Source of the DNA: Phytophthora colocasiae
Taxonomy: Eukaryota; Oomycota; Peronosporomycetes; Peronosporales; Peronosporaceae
Assembly (NCBI GenBank): GCA_018806915.1
Contig: JAGKQI010000100.1
Location: forward strand, 2,604,001-2,668,000
DNA length: 64,000 bases
Reading direction: 5' to 3'
Positions within the stretch are counted from its first letter, which is position 1. The number at the start of each line of letters is the position of its first letter. Positions 44,797 through 57,152 of this stretch are shown here, piece after piece. The translations under genes were made by a program, and so were the position numbers. A model generated the notes under the pieces. The model did no database searches and was not told the DNA's origin. It worked only from the letters and a program-made list of their open reading frames with translations.

Positions 44797-44800
44797 GACT

Positions 44801-44819
44801 ATGTAGCATTATGCTACAT
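44801..44819. other. Second palindrome (ATGTAGCAT-T-ATGCTACAT) abutting the right TIR
   Basis: Nine-base arms with a one-base centre, directly inside the right TIR. ATGTAGCAT also occurs in the left subterminal region at 40674-40682. Confidence 0.85.
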
Positions 44820-44833
44820 CCGGTTTGGAGGGG
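44820..44833. repeat. piggyBac right terminal inverted repeat
   Basis: CCGGTTTGGAGGGG directly before TTAA; reverse complement CCCCTCCAAACCGG. Confidence 0.9.
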
Positions 44834-45106
44834 TTAATGGCTAATCAAGAAAAAAACCATTAAAGTATAACATCCATCTCGCCATACTCGATCGCCGAGT
44901 TCACTTGTAGCGGTTGGCTGGTCATACGCCGCCTGGTTCGCGTAAACTCTGAGGTCCCAGGTGACAAAAGATGACTACCGTCGTGCTGCTCCTTCACATC
45001 AACTGATCCTTCAAAATTTGGAATTGAGCAGACCATTGGGAATAGACATTAAAGTAATCTGGTTCTTTCAAACACGTACACCTTAAATACGCTCGTAAAT
45101 TCTCCC

Positions 45107-45292
45107 TCACACCAGCATCGTTCGACGGCAGTCACGCGCCGCCAGGAAGAGCTGCAGGTCTTTGGCGCCACACGTAATAGTTCTTGCATTTTCCACCTTG
45201 ATTACCTTCTTCAAGTCGCCCACCGTGTCGCTTATATCTACCCTCACCGAGAACGCGCTGCCCGCCGCACCAACGATCGCACTGAAAAGCAT
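45107..45292 (-). pseudogene. CRN N-terminal domain fragment, unit C
   Basis: Same as unit [17 protein letters not shown] to LQLFLAARD, then a stop at 45107. Intact over its ~61 codons; the remainder of a CRN protein is absent on this strand. Confidence 0.7.
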
Positions 45293-45298
45293 CCTGAT

Positions 45299-46175
45299 CA
45301 CGTAAAGGGGCTGCTGGACGGAGAAATCGACCCAGCGGAAGAGATTGGCGACGTGTTTGGAGGTGCTCCGACGAAGAAGGCTATCCACGTGCTGGTGGTA
45401 GTTCCGAAGCAAGAAAACGACCGCTCCCCAGCCATGGCTCTCGGCGTGGCACCACCAACTACAATATACCGTCACTCCGAACGTCTTAAGCGATGGGCTG
45501 CAATCAATGCAATGATTCGTCAGAAGAATCAAGAGGTGAACCAGAAGACAAACGCGAAGAAAACACACAAAAAGCGGAAAAAAACACGATGTCGACAAGA
45601 CTGCGGACTATTCGAGTCTTTGTTAGGAAGATATCAAACCTATTTACAACTTCGACGATTCTTACGACCTTCAGCCCAGCGATATTCCTGATGCTGAGAT
45701 CGAGCTACTCCTCGCTCGTATTGTTGACATGCGGGAACTCTATGGACAACTCTGGGATGGGAAAGAAGCCAAGAGATTGCTTTTTATCGCCCCGATCCTT
45801 GAAACTGTTAGTCGTCTACTCAAGAACGTCCGCATATTAGTCAAAGAAGACGTGGTTGGGAAGAACGTGCTCCTGAAAGGTCGATTCGAGTTCGTGCTCC
45901 AGCGTGGCACCAAGAGACTTTCACTTGTCCAAGCAAAGCGTGAAGATATGCTGCAAGGACTGGTTCAGAATGTGACGGGGCTGGAAGTTGTTGCTGATGT
46001 CGAAGAACTATCTGTGGTGTATGGCATTGTGACTAATTTTCTCGAGTGGAAGTTCTTGATCAGTGAAGACGAGAGGGTCCGACAGCAAGAGTGTACTCTT
46101 CCACTCACCGATACCATACCGACTTTTGAAGGATTAAAAGAAATCGTCGGGAAAATTTACACGATGCTGCAATAA
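45299..46175 (+). pseudogene. CRN gene lacking its N-terminal domain, unit C
   Basis: Same architecture as unit A. It has one extra A in the A-run near 45585, which lies inside the 90-nt candidate intron and would be harmless if that intron is spliced. Downstream, [15 protein letters not shown] to GKIYTMLQ is open to 46175. Apart from the missing N-domain this copy could encode the whole remainder if spliced. Confidence 0.65.
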
Positions 46176-46440
46176 ATATCTTCCATATGATCGTCCAAGC
46201 GTTGCAATCCTTTGCTAATTGAGATCTTCTTACTTGCACTCATCTGCTTAATCATGGCATCGAAAGGTATCTCTGATCGTCCATAGCGCTTAAGAGTTTC
46301 TAGAGTGGAGTCCAACTAAATATTATACAAAATAGCAGGGACTGATAGGCAATACAATCGTAGCCAACATGGCGCAATAATGGCTACCTACTACTAAGTT
46401 CGTCCTATACAGTTTTGGATAAATATTAGAGAAATTAGCA

Positions 46441-47813
46441 CTATCCATACAGCGCGAACAATGGCGCAGCAGTGTTACTCTCCCAACGGAGTAGAGCCAT
46501 CGCGATCTGGTACTTCCAAATCGTGGCGTGCTTTCTGCTTCGGCCGTTGAGGAGATTGCCCCCAAATGTGACATCACAACCTCGCACGGGAGGTCTTTGA
46601 GGCCCAACAACTCCCTGTTCTGCATCCTCTTGGGGTGGGTCCGTGATCATAAGCCAGTAAAACATTTCCATCCACTGCACATTCGGGTCGTCGTCGTCCT
46701 CGACGCACACCGCGGGGTTGTGCGATCTGAAACAGATGAGGTATCCATTCGGCAGTCGTATCCGGAACAGCAGGAAGACTGTGCGGAATATTGGTGCTGA
46801 GCTCCCTTCCTGTAGGTCTCGGCGGATCAACAGCGTGTTGTCATTGATTTTCTGTAGAATCTCGAGCTTCTGCACGGACGAATAGATGCCGTGATACAGT
46901 CCAAAGTCGCAGTACATTTCCCAGCTCTTGTGCACCAGCTCCTCCGTCCCAATGGTCTCAATCCTCTTTGTAAAGTTGAACTGCACTCTTCCGTCCTGTG
47001 TGATCCGTTGGTGCTGCGTCCAACCCATCGTCTTCTCCTCCTCTCCAGCCTCCACCTTCTGCATCGTTTCGAAGAATGATGTTGCTTGCCGGTGCGAATC
47101 GATCATGATATCTCTAGCTTCTTCCACCGAGAGTTCCTGGAAGTGGACTGTGCCGATGGACGTTCTCGAGCCAAGTTGTCTCGGAATTGTAAAGTCTTCC
47201 TGAAGCCGTTGCATCTGCTCTCCCAGTGCGTCGTAGATGAGGATCTGGTCTTTGAGCTCCGAGCTTTCTGCGGAGTCCGCGCACCTCGTAGATCGAATGC
47301 ACAAACTTTTTGAACAGAACATCGCGTAGACTGCGTTCGTCGAACTGCATCCAGTCGTGTTGGCGTCTGTAGGTCGTCAGCATATTGTTCAGCTCTGTTT
47401 CCAGCTCGTCATTTACCTGGCGTAGTCCTTACGCTCGTTCTGTTTAACCAGTCATATATAGGTTTATAAAAGTTATCATGTCAATGACAGTATAGCATCC
47501 ATGTCCTCACCTTCTTGCGTACGCGCGACTGGCGCACGATCTCGCAGTGCTTGAGACGCTTGAGCTCCGCCTTGGCCATGCGGCACTTGGTATCTGACGG
47601 TAAGTGCGGTGAAATCTGCATAATGTGGCGCTCTACGTCGTCCAGCGTTACTCGCTGCTTTGCAGACGTCTGTCGGCGTCTCTGGTCCGCAGCAGTCGTC
47701 ATCGTACTGGGTGAAGAAGACGGTGATGCCGGTGAGGAATCTGCAGTGGTAGCGCGTGCTACAGGCGCTCGCAGTGGCGGCGGCGGCACGAGCGGAGGCA
47801 AGCGAATCGGCAT
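46441..47813 (-). pseudogene. bZIP-M96/START-like gene, unit C (frameshifted)
   Basis: Exon 1 47813-47511, intron 47510-47440, exon 2 47439-46441. His at the invariant Asn of the basic region. One T is lost near 47430 (CCTTACG) and two bases near 47268 (TTTCTGCGG), so exon 2 starts out of frame; the START-like part is open from ~47265 to 46441. Confidence 0.75.
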
Positions 47814-48095
47814 TACACAGGTTAACGACAGATGAAGCGACTCTGCATTACACAGGCTAACGACTGACGTAATTTTCAGCGAGCGATGCCGTGGTGGTTG
47901 GTGAAAGAACGCCAACCACCGCAAAAATAAGCTCGTATCCAGTGCTTTATCGTGGTGGTGCGCTCGCTACAAGCACTCCGCCGCTGTGGCACAATTCAGA
48001 TATGTTGGTAAAGATGCCTTCTAAACGTATGCCAAGTTACGCCTCTCCTTTCGCTGTATTGAGCGCGCTAGACGGGTGTGATGTTTACCCCAACC

Positions 48096-48190
48096 AACTC
48101 AGTGAGCTTAAATAAAATTAAGCCTTAATTAGTTTTACCAACTCAGTGAGCTTAAATAAAATTGTCTTAATTTGAGCTTAAATAAAATTG
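48096..48190. repeat. AT-rich triple direct repeat, unit C
   Basis: As in unit A, with AAG lost in the third copy. Confidence 0.8.
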
Positions 48191-48221
48191 CTTATTGGTA
48201 CACTGTATTGAAGAGGCACAA

Positions 48222-49317
48222 ATGGACAGCGCCATCTACGACAAGCAGTTGGCCTGGAAGCTGCACGGACAGCGCAAGCTGGCGAGTAAATCACAGGAGC
48301 TGCGACTGCAGCAGGATAACGAGTGCACGTTTTCACCCAAGGTGATGCATCTTTTTAACCGGATTTTTTTTTTACTGAAGGTTCGGCTAAATGGAATTTC
48401 TATAGACGAATTCAAGGTCGTTGCGAGCAGAGGAGTTCGCTGCTGAAGAGGAAGAAGCACATGGAAATCGCTTTACTATGGCCACTGCTTCTGAGACGGA
48501 GGCGGCTCTGCTGCACCCAACTGAGTCGCAAGAAAGCTCCATCCAGATGCACCTGGCACGACAAGAACGTGCTCGGGAACATGTAGTTGAAGCGCAGCAG
48601 AAGTACGAGCGACTGACTGCAATTCGGAAGTTAAGGCTTGGGTGGCTACAGCTTTTAATACGGTTGTGATGCAGATTGGCAGGGGTGCAACTGACCAAGG
48701 ACTACAACAAGGTCACGACGGTCGAGCCTTTTACACTTAGTACGACGAATTGGGTGAGACAAAGTGGTTGGATCTGTAAACCCTTGCTGACTGTGAAAAT
48801 ATCTGCAGAAACCACGGCAAAGCACGATCGAATCGCCTACTCGACAGATTCCTGCAGTGGAACAAGTTAAGTTAAAGAAACCAGGAAAGTCTAAGGCAAA
48901 AGCACAGACTTCAAGGTCAAGTAAGTCTCCTCGATGCACGCATGCGGCTTGTGACGTTCACACGTCAAAGGAAGAGGAGGCTTGGGAAAGGTACGTTGAA
49001 CTCTTCTTGATGCTTTTATCAACTGACAACGATACAGTGAGCGAGCAACGCTGGTCTCAATCATCGATGCACAGCGTCGAGAACTTGCGCTTCGAGAGCA
49101 GGCACAACAAGAGGCTGTAAGGGTGGCTGAGCGATTCGCAACTGCGACCCAAGCTTTCGAGGAGCGACTTGTAGCTGTGGAGCAGTCTGCAGCCAAGGAA
49201 CTGGAAGAGGTCAAACGGCTCCTAGCTAGTCAAGCTGCTGCTACGGATCTCATTCTCACGTCACTGGGCATCACACGACGACCAGGATCCAACAGCGGCA
49301 ACTCGCGATACGACTGA
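48222..49317 (+). CDS. Multi-exon coiled-coil protein, unit C
   Basis: Exon structure as in unit B, with exons 1 and 2 and the final exon free of breaks. The last intron, starting GTACGT, is shorter here (about 47 nt) because CCGACGGAA is missing near 49018; the acceptor is ACAG instead of ATAG. Ends SGNSRYD at 49317. The exon between ~48630 and 48815 is unresolved. Function unknown. Confidence 0.5.
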
Positions 49318-49417
49318 GAAATATAGGAGTTCAGCACCGAGGCCCTGTTTGCGAACTACTTCAGACCTTGTTTGCGAACTACGTCAGATAACGGAATCAA
49401 CTAACGTGAACCGCAGG

Positions 49418-52230
49418 AATTGTGGCGTTTGGGGGTTCGTAAATCCTCCAGTGGACCCTCTATCCAAAGAAATAGTGTGGTCGAACAGCTCCGGAAAGTG
49501 AACGAGATCTCGGCTGGGAGTTATTTCGAGAGAATGGGTTATTTACCAATGGCAAACGCAATGCTCACATCCAAGCACAAACCTCCTGTATTCTGTACAA
49601 ATTATCTCGCGAATCTTTGGAGCTGGTGTTTGATCGCTATCCCGAGTGGAAAGAGAAGGTCATGCGGATCGTAAATATCCATCGAGAGCAGACGCGATTA
49701 GTGCAATTATCCCGTGAGGAGCAACAACGAGGAACGGATGCTGCAACGGGGTTAATGCTTTCCAGAGCGGATATTCTGAATCAACGGGCTGAACGGATCA
49801 AGGAGGAGCTGCATCATGTGAGATTGAGGCATGGAGATGGCCACACGACGAATTTGGGGAAAATAGTGTTCAAATGGGTTAACCGGTTCATTCTCACACC
49901 ACTGCATTGTCTGATAGAGGGAACAGAGGTCCAGAGCGCTTTCCACTTGGCCTGGTTGAGGTTCATGGTTGTTTGTATCCTTTACGTCTCTGTGTTGGCT
50001 CCGTATCAACTTGCAATGGACGATCTCGACCGCACTACCCCAATGGCGGTAGCGGTTAAATCCTTTGGGTTAATGTGCGAGTTGGTGTTTATCATCGACG
50101 TCTGGTTCAGTTGGCACGTTCGGGAATCCCCCGCTTCTATGGAACTTTACGAACAAGATTTACGTTCTACCTACAAGAAGGAGAGAATGTTGTGGGACAT
50201 CATCGCTGCTATCCCGTTCTACCGGTTTCTATCCGATTTCCACTGTAGCCCTTGGTTCCGATTACTGCGCTGTCTAAAAATCTTCAACGTTGTGAGTTAC
50301 TTGGATGAGCTCAATCGACGCAGCGTCACGTACGAAATCACCCGCTTCTGGTACATTTGTTTACTCTACTTGCTGTTAATCTACTGGGCTGCTTGTGCCT
50401 ATTTAGCGGTGGCAAATGAAGTGGGTTTTGGTGAGGAATGGGACGCTTGGCTTCCGTCTCAAGAGCTGGTGATCTCGAATCCAGAAGACCCTTCTCCTTC
50501 TCAACTTACACTTCGGTTCTTACGTGGTCTCTTCTTTGCAACTACAACATTTGTCAAGAAAGCGAGGAATTTAGCACCGGAAACAGCTTCTCTCTATGCA
50601 TTTCACATCGCCGTCTCGTTCGTGGGTCTGATTACCATGTCGTTCGTCTTGGGTGAATTAGCCAGTCTTTTCATCTCGTACATTGGTTTGGAGGTGGATT
50701 TCCGTAAGAACCACATCGCGATTGAGATTTATTTGGCCTGATTACGTGTTAGTGAGAAGCTCAAAGCTCGAGCACATGCCTTTATGACTTCGTTATGGTC
50801 GTCCCATGCAGGGGTTAATTACGAAGAGATTTTGGGTGAAATGCCGAAACCTATCCGAACTGCTTGTGTCATGCACGTGTCGAAAGAACCTGTAGACTGG
50901 TTTATCAAAAACGTCATTGAACCCACGTGTTGGGAAGGTTTAGATGAACTGGAACGGTTTAGATATTCGTTAGTGGAACATCTGCACTTCGAAGGGTACC
51001 CATCCGATGAATGTATCGTAGTGGAGGGGAGTATCGCCCGTGCCATGTATTTCGTGCTTCGAGGACATCTTCAACTACACAGTCGCTCTCTTCTTGCTCT
51101 CACTGACCAATTGACTTCGACGTGGGGATTTCTTCGGAGAGAAGGGGTTATTAGGTAGTGCGATCAGTACGTACACTGTCCGAAGTGTTCGAGCTTGTGA
51201 TCTTTTGGCTTTAAGTTCCGAAGCTTTGGTTGAAGTACTACATAGTCACCCTTTCAGTAACTTGGCAACTTCGGATCTGTGAAGTTGCGTACGACCATCT
51301 CCGTAAGAAAAAGCTGGTGGCTTGTCTGAAATTGAGATGGAGAACTATTGGGGATGCATTGCTGGAAGTAGTGGAGGATTTACGAAAAATCCATAAGCAG
51401 TCGGTCAATGTTCATTCTGCTAGTGCTGCTGCTCTTATGTCAATTCGAGCACTGGTTTCCAACCGATTAAAGACAACGGAAACTCCAATTGAAACACCAG
51501 TTACTTCTTTAAATGATATTGAAGAAGAAAAGGAAGACGAACCCCTTCACTTCCTGGATATCAAGCTGAGTGATCTACCCAAGCAGGTGTTTAAGATGTT
51601 GGACGCGTTAAGAGAAGGTAAAGACTGCTACGCTGCTTTCTCGCCTCTACTACAGATCGTAATGGCAAATGACCCACTTGACTGGAATGCGAGTTTCCGC
51701 CAAGTACCGACCGATTCACCAGATAATAGCCATGATAACCCCAGGAGAGGGCTTGAAAGGGGTGTTTGGCTCAGTAATCGGCGTCTTGAAGCCATTGCCA
51801 AGGCAAACGCAGCTAACAATGACAGCAACGAGACTTTGGTGACGAAATTGGAGCCAGAACAACAGGATATCGTCACCACACTCACGTTGTTGCACCAAAT
51901 TTTGCCTCGAGACTTCGCAGTGTGGACGCTGCAACAGGGAAACCTATGGAGGAACTAGTACCTAGTATCCACACAACAGAAGCCGTCAACTTCAGCATGC
52001 ACGAGACGAATGGAAAGTGGAAGTCTCAAAATCCATTGAAATTTGAAGACGACAATAAACCAGCACCTCCAGTACAGGTACTTCGCAACCGTAGCTCAGG
52101 TACGACGCAATCCCTACTCTTTGTCGTTGTTGGTTATCTTTCGTAATTCACACATTTCTGCCATATTGTAGCAGATTCGTCAACCAAGTATGCACCAGTA
52201 GAGGACGATGACATTGAGTCGCTGGAGTGA
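49418..52230 (+). pseudogene. 5'-truncated channel copy, unit D
   Basis: A lost G at ~49528 (TATTTCGAGAG) shifts the frame early; then open 49617-50741 through the whole of module 3, ending at a TGA made by GGCCTGATT in place of GGCTCGATT. Later breaks lie near 51105-51115, 51268 and 51325. The 13-nt stretch deleted in B, C and E is present (GCGTACGACCATCTCC), as in unit A. Final intron 52100-52171; stop at 52230. It gives the clearest view of module 3: S1 FMVVCILYVSVLAPY, S2-S3 FGLMCELVFIIDVWFSWHV, S5 ICLLYLLLIYWAACAYL, pore GLFFATTTFVKKARN, S6 GLITMSFVLGELASLF. Confidence 0.85.
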
Positions 52231-52527
52231 ATCCGAAAGTTGGGAAGATTTCAAAAAAATATCGGATTGGCTTACTACTCTCAGGCACAAGGAATACATT
52301 GAGCGACATATATTAACGTGGATACACATTAATGTCGCTCACTGTGCCCACACAGACCACTTGCGCTGTTTGCTACATCTTGTAAGTCTGCACACATCTT
52401 TAAGAACAGTCGGGTATTATAATAGTACCGTAAGTGACACTTTGCCTAATCTAGGACCGACCTTAAAAAGTGTGGACCACAACGTGTAATTTCTCGGTCG
52501 AAAAGCACTCAGTGAGAAAGAGCAGCG

Positions 52528-53412
52528 ATGGCGGACAAGCAAAAACCTCACAAAGACGTCCTTACGCGACTCGTACGCGACTTGGAAACGAAGACGACTT
52601 TGTGCTACGTCAAGGACTATCCTGGAGTAGAGCTGAACCAGTTGAATCATCACGTGAAGAAGCTCGGTCCACTGGTGAACCCCGTTTTTGGCGAGCAGCT
52701 GGCGTTCTTCATCGACGAAGGTCGCTTCATCCCCTTTCGAATGGTCGTATATGGCAACGAGAAGGTGGCGGCCAAGATTACAGAGCTCCTTGGTCAGTGG
52801 TCAAAGTGGTCTAGAAAAGGAGGCGGAGTGACAACCTCGCAAGGGGCGTTCATTCTGGAGCAGCGTCCCGGAAAGCCCGAAGTGAGGATGCCCGACGTGG
52901 CATACACACCGCGACATGATGACAGGAATTTGACTCGTGAACAGATATGGACGTATCGTGGCGAACCCTTTGTTCCCATCTTTGTTGTTGAGATTGATAA
53001 GCTCTCTGGTCGAGGCTCTCAACGCAGCGCTCTTGATCGAAAGATGCGAAACGAATATTTCCAGCACGGCGTCCAGTTGGGTTGGCTGATCGACCCACGC
53101 CCAGACTTTCAGCGGATGTATGAGTACTATCTCGACAACAATGGAGACGTACAATGCTATGACAACACTGCGTGGAGAGATCTTGACGGTGGCGACGTTC
53201 TTCCTGGTTTCAGGATGCGCGCACCTGTGTTGGAAATGGTCTTGAACCAGGATTCGGGTTCGTCGTCGGAAGATGAAGTTGATCTGGTGTGTCCCTATCC
53301 AAGATGCAACAAGCGATTCCGATCGCCTGGTGCATTGACTGCTCATGTTGAATGGCACCGTGAGGAGAGATCTATCTCGAAGTACTTAGCCAAGCGTAAG
53401 AATCCAGCGTGA
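52528..53412 (+). CDS. Uma2-family nuclease with C2H2 zinc finger, unit D (intact)
   Basis: 294 residues, open from ATG to TGA, and the best reference copy. PDVAY, VVEIDK, and GVQLGWLIDP of the Uma2 fold, acidic linker, and C-X4-C-X12-H-X3-H finger are all present. Reads GFRMRAPVLEMV where unit A has the double-indel variant. Phe replaces Leu in IPFRMVV. No signal peptide or membrane segment. Predicted nuclear or cytosolic; no start-proximal oomycete initiator motif seen. Confidence 0.72.
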   Translation: MADKQKPHKDVLTRLVRDLETKTTLCYVKDYPGVELNQLNHHVKKLGPLVNPVFGEQLAFFIDEGRFIPFRMVVYGNEKVAAKITELLGQWSKWSRKGGGVTTSQGAFILEQRPGKPEVRMPDVAYTPRHDDRNLTREQIWTYRGEPFVPIFVVEIDKLSGRGSQRSALDRKMRNEYFQHGVQLGWLIDPRPDFQRMYEYYLDNNGDVQCYDNTAWRDLDGGDVLPGFRMRAPVLEMVLNQDSGSSSEDEVDLVCPYPRCNKRFRSPGALTAHVEWHREERSISKYLAKRKNPA

Positions 53413-53661
53413 ACTCATAGCCATCCAGTGTAGCAACTACGCTTCGACAAGTTCCTATCTAACCATATCGCAGAACTCATAGCTTGAGATCTAAAAGATA
53501 GTTGGTGGCACCAATCAGGAATAAGAAATCATAAGAGAAGATAATACTATCTATTGCTTTATAGTTTGACGGTCGAGCCCAACATCCAAAAAATACGTAG
53601 AAGAAATTTGATTAACTAGATAGGTGGACAACTCTTTGGACTAACCTGCAACGATCTCAAG

Positions 53662-53940
53662 CTAATTCAATAGCTGTAGATAGACTGTTCTACCTTGACT
53701 GATGGGCAACCCAAATTTGGGGCATTCGTTCCGAATGGAGATCAATCGGCAGTCAAAGCCTAACTGTTGGATCAGTAGCGTGATAGTTTTCCGGTCACAG
53801 TTAAGCTCATCCGCATGCTGGTAAATAAACATCCTGTACGACGACTGGATAAATACGTGGTCCGAAAGAAGGTCTAGATGGTAAATTACGGAAAGTAAAA
53901 AATAACTGCCGGCGAGTGACGCACAGACTCGTCCTGTCAT
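53662..53940 (-). other. Minus-strand ORF of unknown function, unit D
   Basis: 92 codons, open from MTGRVCASLAGSYF through MFIYQHADELNC to VYLQLLN. It carries the short spacer form shared with A and E. No family recognised. Confidence 0.35.
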
Positions 53941-54436
53941 GGCACATCAGTCACACTCAAAACGCCAACTCAAACTACAAACGCAACGTACAAGTGAGCG
54001 AAGAAGACAAGGCTCATTCTTGAGATGTCGACGATCCTCGTCGTCAGGAACGCAGTCCTCATCGTCAGTATCTTCTTGGTCTGGAAACCCGTAGTCCGAT
54101 CAGACAGCGACTTCATTTCGTCTGAAAGAAAATCTTACATGTATTTAAAAGAACCCGATCACTTTAATGGCTAATCAAGAAAAAACCCATTAAAGTATAA
54201 CATCCATCTCGCCATACTCGATCGCCGAGTTCACTTGTAGCGGTTGGCTGGTCATACGCCGCCTGGTTCGCGTAAACTCTGAGGTCCCAGGTGACAAAAG
54301 ATGACTACCGTCGTGCTGCTCCTTCACATCAACTTATCCTTCAAAATTTGGAATTGAGCAGACCATTGGGAATAGACATTAAAGTAATCTGGTTCTTTCA
54401 AACACGTACACCTTAAATACGCTCGTAAATTCTCCC

Positions 54437-54622
54437 TCACACCAGCATCGTTCGACGGCAGTCACGCGCCGCCAGGAAGAGCTGCAGGTCTTTGGCGCCA
54501 CACGTAATAGTTCTTGCATTTTCCACCTTGATTACCTTCTTCAAGTCGCCCACCGTGTCGCTTATATCTACCCTCACCGAGAACGCGCTGCCCGCCGCAC
54601 CAACGATCGCACTGAAAAGCAT
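54437..54622 (-). pseudogene. CRN N-terminal domain fragment, unit D
   Basis: As in units B and [17 protein letters not shown] to LQLFLAARD, stop at 54437. Confidence 0.7.
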
Positions 54623-54628
54623 CCTGAT

Positions 54629-55504
54629 CACGTAAAGGGGCTGCTGGACGGAGAAATCGACCCAGCGGAAGAGATTGGCGACGTGTTTGGAGGTGCTCCG
54701 ACGAAGAAGGCTATCCACGTGCTGGTGGTAGTTCCGAAGCAAGAAAACGACCGCTCCCCAGCCATGGCTCTCGGCGTGGCACCACCAACTACAATATACC
54801 GTCACTCCGAACGTCTTAAGCGATGGGCTGCAATCAATGCAATGATTCGTCAGAAGAATCAAGAGGTGAACCAGAAGACAAAACGCGAAGAAAACACACA
54901 AAAAGCGGAAAAACACGATGTCGACAAGACTGCGGACTATTCGAGTCTTTGTTAGGAAGATATCAAACCTATTTACAACTTCGACGATTCTTACGACCTT
55001 CAGCCCAGCGATATTCCTGATGCTGAGATCGAGCTACTCCTCGCTCGTATTGTTGACATGCGGGAACTCTATGGACAACTCTGGGATGGGAAAGAAGCCA
55101 AGAGATTGCTTTTTATCGCCCCGATCCTTGAAACTGTTAGTCGTCTACTCAAGAACGTCCGCATATTAGTCAAAGAAGACGTGGTTGGGAAGAACGTGCT
55201 CCTGAAAGGTCGATTCGAGTTCGTGCTCCAGCGTGGCACCAAGAGACTTTCACTTGTCCAAGCAAAGCGTGAAGATATGCTGCAAGGACTGGTTCAGAAT
55301 GTGACGGGGCTGGAAGTTGTTGCTGATGTCGAAGAACTATCTGTGGTGTATGGCATTGTGACTAATTTTCTCGAGTGGAAGTTCTTGATCAGTGAAGACG
55401 AGAGGGTCCGACAGCAAGAGTGTACTCTTCCACTCACCGATACCATACCGACTTTTGAAGGATTAAAAGAAATCGTCGGGAAAATTTACACGATGCTGCA
55501 ATAA
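54629..55504 (+). pseudogene. CRN gene lacking its N-terminal domain, unit D
   Basis: Same layout. Inside the candidate intron it has one extra A (GACAAAACG, ~54880) and one fewer A (GGAAAAACACG, ~54910), which cancel. The region after the TAG is open to 55504 with no break, ending GKIYTMLQ. Confidence 0.65.
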
Positions 55505-55776
55505 ATATCTTCCATATGATCGTCCAAGCGTTGCAATCCTTTTGCTAATTGAGATCTTCTTACTTGCACTCATCTGCTTAATCATGGCATCGAAAGGTAT
55601 CTCTGATCGTCCATAGCGCTTAAGAGTTTCTAGAGTGGAGTCCAACTAAATATTATACAAAATAGCAGGGACTTTTTTGATAAGGCAATACAATCGTAGC
55701 CAACATGGCGCAATAATGGCTACCTACTACTAAGTTCGTCCTATACAGTTTTGGATAAATATTAGAGAAATTAGCA

Positions 55777-57152
55777 CTATCCATACAGCGCGAACAATGG
55801 CGCAGCAGTGTTACTCTCCCAACGGAGTAGAGCCATCGCGATCTGGTACTTCCAAATCGTGGCGTGCTTTCTGCTTCGGCCGTTGAGGAGATTGCCCCCA
55901 AATGTGACATCACAACCTCGCACGGGAGGTCTTTGAGGCCCAACAACTCCCTGTTCTGCATCCTCTTGGGGTGGGTCCGTGATCATAAGCCAGTAAAACA
56001 TTTCCATCCACTGCACATTCGGGTCGTCGTCGTCCTCGACGCACACCGCGGGGTTGTGCGATCTGGAAACAGATGAGGTATCCATTCGGCAGTCGTATCC
56101 GGAACAGCAGGAAGACTGTGCGGAATATTGGTGCTGAGCTCCTTCCTGTAGGTCTCGGCGGATCAACAGCGTGTTGTCATTGATTTTCTGTAGAATCTCG
56201 AGCTTCTGCACGGACGAATAGATGCCGTGATACAGTCCAAAGTCGCAGTACATTTCAGCTCTTGTGCACCAGCTCCTCCGTCCCAATGGTCTCTAATCCT
56301 CTTTGTAAAGTTGAACTGCACTCTTCCGTCCTGTGTGATCCGTTGGTGCTGCGTCCAACCCATCGTCTTCTCCTCCTCTCCAGCCTCCACCTTCTGCATC
56401 GTTTCGAAGAATGATGTTGCTTGCCGGTGCGAATCGATCATGATATCTCTAGCTTCTTCCACCGAGAGTTCCTGGAAGTGGACTGTGCCGATGGACGTTC
56501 TCGAGCCAAGTTGTCTCGGAATTGTAAAGTCTTCCTGAAGCCGTTGCATCTGCTCTCCCAGTGCGTCGTAGATGAGGATCTGGTCTTTGAGCTCCGAGCT
56601 TTCTCTGCGGAGTCCGCGCACCTCGTAGATCGAATGCACAAACTTTTTGAACAGAACATCGCGTAGACTGCGTTCGTCGAACTGCATCCAGTCGTGTTGG
56701 CGTCTGTAGGTCGTCAGCATATTGTTCAGCTCTGTTTCCAGCTCGTCATTTACCTGGCGTAGTCCTTTACGCTCGTTCTGTTTAACCAGTCATATATAGG
56801 TTTATAAAAAGTTATCATGTCAATGACAGTATAGCATCCATGTCCTCACCTTCTTGCGTACGCGCGACTGGCGCACGATCTCGCAGTGCTTGAGACGCTT
56901 GAGCTCCGCCTTGGCCATGCGGCACTTGGTATCTGACGGTAAGTGCGGTGAAATCTGCATAATGTGGCGCTCTACGTCGTCCAGCGTTACTCGCTGCTTT
57001 GCAGACGTCTGTCGGCGTCTCTGGTCCGCAGCAGTCGTCATCGTACTGGGTGAAGAAGACGGTGATGCCGGTGAGGAATCTGCAGTGGTAGCGCGTGCTA
57101 CAGGCGCTCGCAGTGGCGGCGGCGGCACGAGCGGAGGCAAGCGAATCGGCAT
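55777..57152 (-). pseudogene. bZIP-M96/START-like gene, unit D (frameshifted)
   Basis: Exon 1 57152-56850, intron 56849-56778, exon 2 56777-55777. His at the invariant Asn. Exon 2 is open from the zipper through QFNFTKRI, then broken near 56293 (extra T), 56257 (two C lost), 56141 (one C lost) and 56066 (extra G). Confidence 0.75.

Larger units (their letters stand above)
40547..44833 (-). mobile_element. piggyBac-superfamily DNA transposon, 4287 bp, apparently autonomous
   Basis: Bounded by TTAA duplications and terminal inverted repeats CCCCTCCAGACCGG (left) and CCCCTCCAAACCGG (right, read inward), 13 of 14 matching. It carries one intact transposase gene on the minus strand. Left non-coding flank 40547-41151 (~600 bp) and right flank 44452-44833 (~380 bp) hold recurring ATGTAGCAT and ATGCTGCAT-type motifs. 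It is the only interruption of its kind among the five units, so it arrived after the array formed. Its reading frames contain no breaks, unlike the surrounding genes. Confidence 0.95.
40543..44837. other. TTAA target-site duplication of the piggyBac element
   Basis: TTAA at 40543-40546 and 44834-44837 flanks the element. Units A, B and D show one TTAA at the same place, so this is a true target duplication rather than coincidence. Confidence 0.95.
35780..49417 (+). repeat. Tandem array unit C (with piggyBac insertion)
   Basis: Same gene order as unit A. Its length of 13,638 bp falls to about 9,347 bp when the 4,287 bp transposon and one TTAA are removed, matching units A and D. Confidence 0.95.
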
